Shown here: positions 1-6,087 of the stretch, in pieces
How the letters are laid out: each line of letters starts with the position of its first letter
Position numbering within the stretch: the stretch's first letter is position 1
NCBI GenBank assembly: GCA_937974825.1
Contig: CALJVD010000098.1
Span: 1 to 18,140 of the forward strand
Length of the DNA stretch: 18,140 bases
From: an uncultured Oceanospirillaceae bacterium
GTDB taxonomy: Bacteria; Pseudomonadota; Gammaproteobacteria; Pseudomonadales; Oceanobacteraceae
Direction: 5' to 3'
Position numbers and translations under genes: made by a program
The notes under the pieces: model-generated
Seen by the model: only the letters and a program-made list of their open reading frames with translations
What the model was told of the DNA's origin: nothing
The model's database searches: none

Positions 1-68
1 GCGTCTTCGGCTAACACTAACTTTCCTTTTAGCGTGACGTTATCCTGAGTGGTGAAATCGATATCCAT
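1..68 (-). CDS. 5' end of an unidentified gene, truncated by the window edge
   Basis: A leftward reading frame opens with ATG at 68 and runs off the left edge without a stop. Only 22 complete codons are visible, beginning MDIDFTTQDNVTLKGKLV. The pattern of an alternating hydrophobic strand, a polar turn and L-x-G-x-L resembles the first beta hairpin of many alpha/beta hydrolases, but this is too short to assign a family. A weak purine-rich stretch (AAAGAA) precedes the ATG. It diverges from ppiC, with about 150 bases between the two start codons. Confidence 0.45.
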   Translation of the reverse strand, partial: MDIDFTTQDNVTLKGKLVLAED

Positions 69-159
69 ATTATTCTTTTAGTAGTGGTGTTGTTATCAGT
101 AAGGCGTAACTGTATTACGCTTAGGTGTTAAATACCATAATGTATAACCTGTTTGTGCC

Positions 160-187
160 TTGTAATAATACAATCCTGAATTATCCT
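160..187 (+). promoter_or_regulatory. possible ppiC promoter with small inverted repeat
   Basis: TTGTAA (160-165) and TATCCT (182-187) are spaced by 16 bases and sit 31 bases before the ppiC start. The -35 lies in a small inverted repeat, TTGTA-ATAA-TACAA (160-173). Both hexamers are imperfect, so this is a candidate only. Confidence 0.25.
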
Positions 188-217
188 TACTCTGTTAATC
201 ATTGCTTTGAGGTTGCT

Positions 218-496
218 ATGCCACGTGCTTGTGCTCGACATATATTAGTAAAAACCAAAGAAGAGGCTGAAAAAATAAAACAGCAGCTTGATAAAGGCGC
301 CGACTTTGGCAAATTAGCTAAAAAATACTCCACTTGCCCCAGTAAAAAGAACAGTGGCAGTTTAGGAGAGTTTAATAAGGGTGATATGGTAAAACCTTTT
401 GATGACGCAGTGTTCAAAGGACCGCTGCTTAAGGTGCAAGGCCCTGTGAAAACACGCTTTGGCTATCATTTAATTGAAACTATTTATCGTACTTAG
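218..496 (+). CDS. ppiC: PpiC, parvulin-type peptidyl-prolyl cis-trans isomerase
   Basis: A single-domain parvulin of 92 residues, almost the length of E. coli PpiC (93), with which it aligns throughout. It would catalyse cis-trans isomerisation of X-Pro bonds. There is no signal peptide, so it acts in the cytoplasm. Visible family signatures are ARHILVK near the N terminus (His8), GADFGKLAKKYSTCPS (Cys40), SGSLGEF, and the C-terminal FGYHLIE (His84). The start is placed at the ATG at 218 because a TGAGGT ribosome-binding site lies 5 bases upstream and the parvulin fold begins there. An in-frame upstream extension to 125 has no family similarity. It appears monocistronic, followed by about 100 bases before rimK. 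Confidence 0.93.
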   Translation: MPRACARHILVKTKEEAEKIKQQLDKGADFGKLAKKYSTCPSKKNSGSLGEFNKGDMVKPFDDAVFKGPLLKVQGPVKTRFGYHLIETIYRT

Positions 497-595
497 CGGT
501 GGTTAAATATTAAACCATTGTTGATGAGTGACTTTTAAACGGCTTGAGTGCAAACTCTCTTTATATTCCTTCCTTGAGTGCGGATTTATTCTTCT

Positions 596-1498
596 ATGCG
601 CATAGCTATTCTTTCTCGAAACCCTAATTTATATTCCACTCGCCGTTTGAAAGAGGCAGGTGAGGCACGTGGTCATGAAGTCGATGTTATCGATACATTG
701 CATTGCTACATGGACATTACCAGTAGCAAGCCTACGGTTCGTTATAAAGGTAAAGAACTACCAAAGTACGATGCAGTGATTCCACGTATCGGCGCTTCCA
801 TTACCTTCTATGGCACGGCAGTAGTGCGTCAGTTTGAAATGATGGGCACGTATTCTATCAATGAGTCTGTTGCTATTAGCCGCTCGCGCGACAAGCTGCG
901 TTCATTACAATTATTGTCACGTAAAGGTATTGGCTTACCGCGTACGGGCTTTGCGCATTACCCAGACAGTGTTAGCGATTTAATTAAAAACGTTGGTGGC
1001 GCGCCACTGGTAATTAAATTATTAGAAGGCACCCAGGGTATTGGTGTGGTGTTAGCAGATACTAAAAAGGCGGCAGAAAGTATTATTGAAGCTTTTATGG
1101 GGCTTAATGCGAACATCCTAGTGCAAGAATTTATTGAAGAAGCTGGTGGTGCCGATATCCGTTGCTTGGTCGTGGGCGGCAAAGTGATTGCCGCTATGAA
1201 ACGTCAGGCCGCTGAAGGCGAGTTCCGCTCTAACTTGCACCGCGGAGGTAGCTCGGAAGTCGTGCGTCTTTCTGCAGCAGAAAGAAAAACCGCGATTGAT
1301 GCTGCTAAAGCCATGGGGTTAAACATGTGTGGGGTGGATATCTTACGTTCTAACCAAGGGCCCTTAGTGATGGAAGTAAACTCTTCGCCTGGATTAGAAG
1401 GCATTGAATCAGCCACTGGCAAGGATGTTGCCGGCATGTTGTTTCAGTTCTTAGAAAAATCGACACGCAGTAGCACTAAAACCCGCGGTAAAGGCTAA
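596..1498 (+). CDS. rimK: RimK, ribosomal protein S6 glutamate ligase
   Basis: An ATP-grasp amidoligase that adds glutamate residues to the C terminus of ribosomal protein S6. At 300 residues it matches E. coli RimK in length and aligns end to end. Recognisable parts are the N-terminal MRIAILSRNP, RDKLRSLQLL (98-107), the glycine-rich ATP loop EGTQGIGVV (144-152), FRSNLHRGG (210-218) and the metal-binding EVNSSPGLEG (260-269). The start at 596 is chosen because the family begins exactly there. A GTG at 578 would add six residues, and neither start has a strong ribosome-binding site. A zinc hydrolase of the AstE/AspA superfamily follows after 19 bases and is probably co-transcribed. Confidence 0.93.
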   Translation: MRIAILSRNPNLYSTRRLKEAGEARGHEVDVIDTLHCYMDITSSKPTVRYKGKELPKYDAVIPRIGASITFYGTAVVRQFEMMGTYSINESVAISRSRDKLRSLQLLSRKGIGLPRTGFAHYPDSVSDLIKNVGGAPLVIKLLEGTQGIGVVLADTKKAAESIIEAFMGLNANILVQEFIEEAGGADIRCLVVGGKVIAAMKRQAAEGEFRSNLHRGGSSEVVRLSAAERKTAIDAAKAMGLNMCGVDILRSNQGPLVMEVNSSPGLEGIESATGKDVAGMLFQFLEKSTRSSTKTRGKG

Positions 1499-1517
1499 TA
1501 ACACAGAAAGCGCGCCT

Positions 1518-2549
1518 ATGAAAAAAACTACCGACTTTACCATTGCCGGCGTTAGTGTCGCTTTAGGTGAAAGCAAAAAAATTGAAATGCCCATTGGGCG
1601 CCTGTATACAGACAATATCGTTTCTATGCCGGTGTACGTTAAGCGCAGTAAGCGACCTGGACCAACACTGTTTATTAGTGCTGCTATCCATGGTGATGAG
1701 CTTAATGGCATTGAAATTATTCAACGTCTAATCAATTCGCGTAGCCTTAATAGTCTGCGCGGTACGTTAATTGCCGTTCCCACGGTGAACGTCTATGGCG
1801 TGATTAACCACAGTCGTTACTTGCCCGACCGTCGGGATTTAAACCGATCGTTCCCCGGCAGTAAAAAAGGCTCGTTAGCAGCGCGCATGGCGAATATGTT
1901 TTTAGAAGAAATTGTCAGCAAATGCGACTACGGTATCGACTTTCATACGGGCGCTATTCATCGCACAAACCTTCCACAAATACGCGCCAACTTAGACGAT
2001 CAAGAAACCGCCGCCATGGCGCGCGCCTTTGGTGTGCCAGTGTTGCTTAATTCTAACCTGCGAGATGGCTCGTTACGTGCAGCAGCTGCCGACCACGGAG
2101 TGCGTATTTTGTTGTACGAAGCTGGTGAGGCATTGCGCTACGATGAACTCTGCATTCGTGCCGGTGAGCGTGGGACAATTAACGTCATGCGCCACTTAGG
2201 AATGCTGCCAGCCAGTCGGGCTAAGAAAACGAAGTTAAAAGAACCGGTCACAGCACGGACCAGCGCCTGGGAGCGTGCTACCGACAGTGGCTTTGTTCAG
2301 CATCATAGAAACCTTGGTGACAGGGTTAAAAAACAAGAGCTGTTAGCCACCATTCGAGATCCATACGGCACCGTACTAGATCAAGTCTATTCACGTCATG
2401 AAGGCATTATTATTGGTAAGCAAAAAATACCGTTAGTGCAAGAAGGCGAAGCAATGTATCACGTGGCTTACTTTAGACAGCCCGATGATGTTGTTGAAGG
2501 ACTTGAACAGCTACAAGACTTGCTGCCAGCAGACGAAACCCTGCGTTAA
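1518..2549 (+). CDS. AstE/AspA-family zinc hydrolase (succinylglutamate desuccinylase/aspartoacylase-like) linked to rimK
   Basis: A 343-residue protein of the succinylglutamate desuccinylase/aspartoacylase branch of the M14 metallocarboxypeptidase fold. The zinc ligands are visible as HGDE (His58, Glu61) and DFHTG (His143). A substrate-binding RDLNRSFPG lies at 106-114, and the likely general base is Glu201 in LLYEAGEAL. The last 90 residues (from about 250) form a beta-rich domain containing GDRVKKQELLATIRDPYG, typical of the longer members that are not true AstE. These enzymes release carboxylates from N-acyl or peptide-like amide bonds. There is no AST-pathway gene nearby, so a role in arginine catabolism is unlikely. 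It lies 19 bases behind rimK, which suggests, by inference only, a substrate related to RimK's glutamylated products. Confidence 0.85.
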   Translation: MKKTTDFTIAGVSVALGESKKIEMPIGRLYTDNIVSMPVYVKRSKRPGPTLFISAAIHGDELNGIEIIQRLINSRSLNSLRGTLIAVPTVNVYGVINHSRYLPDRRDLNRSFPGSKKGSLAARMANMFLEEIVSKCDYGIDFHTGAIHRTNLPQIRANLDDQETAAMARAFGVPVLLNSNLRDGSLRAAAADHGVRILLYEAGEALRYDELCIRAGERGTINVMRHLGMLPASRAKKTKLKEPVTARTSAWERATDSGFVQHHRNLGDRVKKQELLATIRDPYGTVLDQVYSRHEGIIIGKQKIPLVQEGEAMYHVAYFRQPDDVVEGLEQLQDLLPADETLR

Positions 2550-2582
2550 TTTCTTTGGTGGTATCACTTACCACCAAAGAAA
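2550..2582. terminator. 13-bp perfect hairpin between convergent genes (terminator-like, no U tract)
   Basis: TTTCTTTGGTGGT (2550-2562) pairs perfectly with ACCACCAAAGAAA (2570-2582) around a 7-base loop. It starts at the base after the hydrolase stop codon and ends 19 bases past the rhlE stop on the other strand, so it could stop transcripts from both sides. On neither strand is it followed by a T run: the T-rich segment is the 5' arm in both directions. Intrinsic termination is therefore uncertain; it may instead protect 3' ends. Confidence 0.5.
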
Positions 2583-2601
2583 CCTCGATATAGCATCAAG
2601 T

Positions 2602-3987
2602 TTAAGCGGTGCGACTTGAGCGTCTTGGGGCAGTCGAGGCAGGGCGTCTATTACCGCTAGCATTAGCAGCAGTACGAGCTCCAGTATTGCTCGATTTGTT
2701 AGCAGGTTTGCTTGCACTGTTGCGACCGGCACCATTGCGGTTTGCAGGGCGCGCTGCGCGTGGCTCACGGTCAAAGGTATCTTTGAAGCCTTTAGGCTGC
2801 TTCGCTTTCTTTGGTTTGCGTGGTGCTTTAGGGCGAGAAATTGGTAGCGGTTTTGATGGCTCAAAACCTGCTTGAATTCGACGCTCAATGCTCTTACCAA
2901 TGAGGCCTTCGATGCCTTCAAGATCTTCTAATTCTTCCGCACAAACTAGGGCAATGGCTTCCCCGGTTGCACCGGCGCGACCCGTTCGGCCAATGCGGTG
3001 TACATAGTCTGCAGCAACATTAGGAAGTTCGAAGTTCACCACTAATGGTAGTTGTTCGATATCCAAGCCGCGAGCGGCAATATCTGTTGCGACTAACACT
3101 GACACTTCACCATTTTTAAAATCGGACAGTGCACGTGTTCTGGCGCCTTGGCTTTTATTGCCATGAATGGCGGCTGCCGTAATGCCACGATCTTGTAAGT
3201 GGGTGGTTAGACGGTTGGCACCGTGCTTAGTACGAGTAAAGACAAGTACTTGGTTCCAATCGTTATCTCTTAATAAGCTACTTAGTACTTCGGGCTTTCG
3301 TTTTTTGTCGACAGGAATCAGCCATTGTTCAACACTGTGGGCAGTGCTGTTACGAGGGCTTACATCAATTTCTATGGGGTCTTGCACTAAGCCTTTAGCC
3401 AGTGTACGAATCTCATTTGAGAAGGTTGCCGAAAACATCAGCGTCTGACGTTTTTTAGGCAGCATGGCTAAAATTCTTTTGATGTCATGAATGAAGCCCA
3501 TGTCTAACATGCGGTCAGCTTCATCCAGTACTAGAAACTCTACTTCATCAAAGCGAACAGCGTTTTGCTTATACAGGTCGAGAAGACGTCCAGGGCAAGC
3601 CACTAACACATCGACGCCACGACGTAGTTTAATCATTTGTGGGTTAATACCAACACCACCAAATACGACAGTAGAGCTAATGTTTAAATGTTGACTGTAC
3701 TCGACAACGTTGGCGCCTACTTGCGCAGCAAGTTCACGAGTCGGAGTTAAAACTAAAGCACGGCAGCGGTTAGCGCTTGCGCGTTTGCCTTGCTGTAGCT
3801 TGTGTAGCATGGGTAGGGTAAAACCGGCTGTTTTACCTGTGCCCGTTTGGGCAGCGGCCATGACATCTCGACCGGCTAATACAGCAGGTATTGCTTGTGC
3901 TTGAACGGGAGACGGAGTGGTATATCCCTGAGCAGCAACTGCTTTCAGGATGGGTTCGGCAAGGCCGAGTTCGGAAAATTGGGTCAT
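2602..3987 (-). CDS. rhlE: RhlE-type DEAD-box RNA helicase
   Basis: An ATP-dependent RNA helicase of 461 residues, close to E. coli RhlE (about 454), acting on structured RNA or ribosome-assembly intermediates. In order: Q motif around GYTTPSPVQAQAIP (21-34), Walker A AQTGTGKT (46-53), PTRELA (82-87), motif Ib, DEAD (155-158), SAT (186-188), VLVFTRTK, VATDIAARGLDIE and HRIGRTGRAG. After about residue 370 the tail is a low-complexity Lys/Arg/Ala/Ser/Asn-rich segment, presumably disordered and RNA-binding, as is usual for RhlE. Motif Ib reads CPGR (Cys131) instead of the common TPGR. The gene converges on the rimK pair, and a leader with two hairpins precedes it. The family call is firm; RhlE rather than another DEAD subgroup rests on the N-terminal sequence. 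Confidence 0.9.
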   Translation of the reverse strand: MTQFSELGLAEPILKAVAAQGYTTPSPVQAQAIPAVLAGRDVMAAAQTGTGKTAGFTLPMLHKLQQGKRASANRCRALVLTPTRELAAQVGANVVEYSQHLNISSTVVFGGVGINPQMIKLRRGVDVLVACPGRLLDLYKQNAVRFDEVEFLVLDEADRMLDMGFIHDIKRILAMLPKKRQTLMFSATFSNEIRTLAKGLVQDPIEIDVSPRNSTAHSVEQWLIPVDKKRKPEVLSSLLRDNDWNQVLVFTRTKHGANRLTTHLQDRGITAAAIHGNKSQGARTRALSDFKNGEVSVLVATDIAARGLDIEQLPLVVNFELPNVAADYVHRIGRTGRAGATGEAIALVCAEELEDLEGIEGLIGKSIERRIQAGFEPSKPLPISRPKAPRKPKKAKQPKGFKDTFDREPRAARPANRNGAGRNSASKPANKSSNTGARTAANASGNRRPASTAPRRSSRTA

Positions 3988-4057
3988 TAGTGCGTGATCT
4001 GCTCTAGAGCTGACATTGCAAGAAAGAATGGGACGGTGTCAGCAGCCGTGTATCCAT

Positions 4058-4105
4058 CTGGGCAGTTGCCCAGTAGGGCTGAAGAACATCGTTGTGTTCT
4101 AGCCC
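4058..4105 (-). promoter_or_regulatory. two adjacent hairpins in the rhlE leader region
   Basis: Between rhlE and the upstream DUF3592-type gene (172 bases) lie two stem-loops. One pairs CTGGGC (4058-4063) with GCCCAG (4068-4073). The other pairs GGGCT plus AGAACA (4076-4080, 4083-4088) with TGTTCT plus AGCCC (4095-4105), with a 2-base bulge. They lie 71-118 bases before the rhlE start. They could be a structured 5' leader or a factor-dependent end of the upstream transcript. No T run follows on the minus strand. I see no gene here. Confidence 0.4.
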
Positions 4106-4159
4106 GAGAAGAGGTTGCACTGTACTGGAATAGTAGCGGTGCGTCCAGTAAAGAGATTG

Positions 4160-5950
4160 TTAGTGTGAGTGAGACAGTATCTTTGTTACCTGCTTTTTTA
4201 TTGCTTCACCTTCGTGTTTTCCTCGTATGCCTTCCGCTAATACAATTTTTTCACCATTCACGCCGGCCACCCAAAGTTTGTAAAATTCATTGCGCACACT
4301 GCTTTCAGAACCTGAAGCCGTCAGAGTTAAATCAAGCTGTAAAACAGCATTAGCGGGAATGATAGCAGTACGCTGATACAGGGCGCGGCCAAACATCAGG
4401 CGTACCATAGTCGCTTTAGGTGGGGATACGACGGTTTCAAGGCTGCGACCTAACCAGAAGACTCCTAGTGCTGTCGTCAAAGCACCAAGCAAGGTAAAGA
4501 CAGAGCCAATAAACCATAGCGACTCTTTGTCTTGCAGTGTGAGATAAATTAAGAAAGTACCAATGCCGAAAAACAGTAGTCCTGCTAAGGATACAGGGAT
4601 GGCAATCTTCATGTGTCGACCAAACGGGCTTACTAGCTTTAGCCCCTGTGCAGTCGAGCTGATTTGAATTTGATTATGGGCATTTGTAAGCGCTTGTTCA
4701 GATAAATCTTGTTGAATGGATTCACGAATAGAGTCAGGGAGCTGATAGTTTGCTTGAGCAGAACCACTAGTAACAGGTAAGGCCCACTGACGTTTAAACC
4801 TGTAGGTGGCAATTTTCCAATTGTCGCGACGAAGTGCACGGCTGTCATCAATGCGCGGATCGCGTTGTGGCTTATGCGTAAGGCTAAGTTTACCTTCGCA
4901 GGCTAGATACCACTGAACAGTTCCTGAGTACTTATTGTCTTCACCGTTTACAGGTAAATGACCAGGCACATCAAAAAGCACATGCAGTTTGCCGCCGTTG
5001 CGCTCTTTTTGCCAATAGCCTCGGCTTTTTTCTTGCCAGATGACCTCGCTTTTTTTAGTTCGATTTTTACCCGTACCAGAGTAGTAGCTGTGCTCGCATA
5101 TTAAGTAAACATCGGGTGCAGACAACCAATCACCTTGTGAAAGTGCAAAGTATCCACCGATTTGACCACCCACATTGCCGGGCAACGGGTCAGGAAAGAA
5201 CAAGGTCGGGCCAATTTGCTTATATCGTTTACGTAAACGCCATCCAGCATACAGCATTAAACTTCCCAATAAGGGAAAGAAGAAAGCCAATAGAGCCGTG
5301 CCAAATGAATCGATCTGCTTAGTGTTTACCAGCAATATGGGTATAGAAACGCCTACAAACAGGAAACCAACGAAAAATAATATGGCGTGGTTATTTTTCT
5401 GTTGACTGGCGACTCCATCTTTCGCCGCTTCAATAAGACTGTGTTCGTTTTGCCCTCGCATTGCTAAAAACATCAGCCCAGCGCCGATGGCACCAAACAT
5501 CAGCACAAATACGCCACCAAATACCATCATTTTGGTGTGCAGGCTTCTGTCTAAGTACGACTGCTTAGGCTGCGTAGGATTGACGTAAGCAATGCTGCTG
5601 TTAGACCGTTGTGACTGTTTAAGTCGATTGTATAAGTCTTGCCAAAAGTCTTTGTCACTATCGCTGCCAACACTGAGTGTTACCCTGTTGTTAGAGTACT
5701 CGATGCCGTTTATCTGATAGTCGTAAGTGGCAGAGATATTCCAAGTGGTGCTATCACCAACATAAGACTCTAAACTGATAGTGCGTATATTGGCTGGAAC
5801 CTCTAGCCAAGATTGAGTCTCTAAATAACGCAAAACAGGGCTGGCCGTTGTAAACCAAAAGACCAACAGTCCGGCAGCGGCAAAAACACCGCCAAAAATG
5901 AATAAAGACCAAACGATATGATATTTCTTAGTCGCGCTGTTGTTAGGCAT
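4160..5950 (-). CDS. large DUF3592-type multi-pass membrane protein of unknown function
   Basis: A 596-residue protein without a functional assignment. Hydrophobic segments, judged by eye, lie at about 12-34, 140-165, 188-208, 216-236, 447-471 and 478-500. The region between the first two (about 45-135) has the pattern of a DUF3592 domain: SWLEVPANI, a strand-rich YDYQINGIEYSNNRV, and SIAYVNPTQPKQSYLD. A soluble stretch of about 210 residues (237-446) contains strand motifs such as LHVLFDVPGHLP and GTVQWYLACEG, suggesting a beta-sandwich of arrestin-like type; this is inference. The ATG at 5950 has a good AGGAAG ribosome-binding site. It is transcribed away from mrcB. DUF3592 is common in envelope proteins, but I know of no established role. 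Confidence 0.75.
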   Translation of the reverse strand: MPNNSATKKYHIVWSLFIFGGVFAAAGLLVFWFTTASPVLRYLETQSWLEVPANIRTISLESYVGDSTTWNISATYDYQINGIEYSNNRVTLSVGSDSDKDFWQDLYNRLKQSQRSNSSIAYVNPTQPKQSYLDRSLHTKMMVFGGVFVLMFGAIGAGLMFLAMRGQNEHSLIEAAKDGVASQQKNNHAILFFVGFLFVGVSIPILLVNTKQIDSFGTALLAFFFPLLGSLMLYAGWRLRKRYKQIGPTLFFPDPLPGNVGGQIGGYFALSQGDWLSAPDVYLICEHSYYSGTGKNRTKKSEVIWQEKSRGYWQKERNGGKLHVLFDVPGHLPVNGEDNKYSGTVQWYLACEGKLSLTHKPQRDPRIDDSRALRRDNWKIATYRFKRQWALPVTSGSAQANYQLPDSIRESIQQDLSEQALTNAHNQIQISSTAQGLKLVSPFGRHMKIAIPVSLAGLLFFGIGTFLIYLTLQDKESLWFIGSVFTLLGALTTALGVFWLGRSLETVVSPPKATMVRLMFGRALYQRTAIIPANAVLQLDLTLTASGSESSVRNEFYKLWVAGVNGEKIVLAEGIRGKHEGEAIKKQVTKILSHSH

Positions 5951-6009
5951 AAGCTTCCTAGCGTTGTCATTATTTCTCTATTATGAGCAGGTGCGTACAA
6001 TGGTGCTTG

Positions 6010-6026
6010 GCATAAGCTACTTATGC
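6010..6026. promoter_or_regulatory. 17-bp inverted repeat in the divergent mrcB promoter region
   Basis: GCATAAG-CTA-CTTATGC is a perfect 7-bp inverted repeat with a 3-base spacer, lying between the divergent start codons at 5950 and 6088. Its size and place fit an operator for a dimeric regulator, but I do not recognise the motif. The remaining intergenic bases hold no convincing sigma-70 pair. Confidence 0.35.
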
Positions 6027-6087
6027 ACTGTAGCGATAAGATAACAGGTGTTTGCGTTATGATGTATAGGAAATTTTAAGGATTTAT

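Noticed and set aside
125..217. N-terminal extension of PpiC by 31 residues
   Set aside because: It has no family similarity, lacks a signal-peptide pattern, and the ATG at 218 has a good ribosome-binding site and the family length.
500..517. Imperfect palindrome after ppiC as a terminator
   Set aside because: TGGTTAAATATTAAACCA is A/T-rich with mismatches and no T run, too weak to call.
2568..2921. Overlapping frames within the 3' part of rhlE on both strands
   Set aside because: They are by-products of the repetitive Lys/Arg/Ala/Ser-rich tail coding sequence of rhlE.
3994..4353. Rightward 119-residue reading frame across the rhlE leader and the DUF3592 gene end
   Set aside because: It overlaps the end of a well-supported gene on the other strand, has no recognisable domain and no ribosome-binding site.
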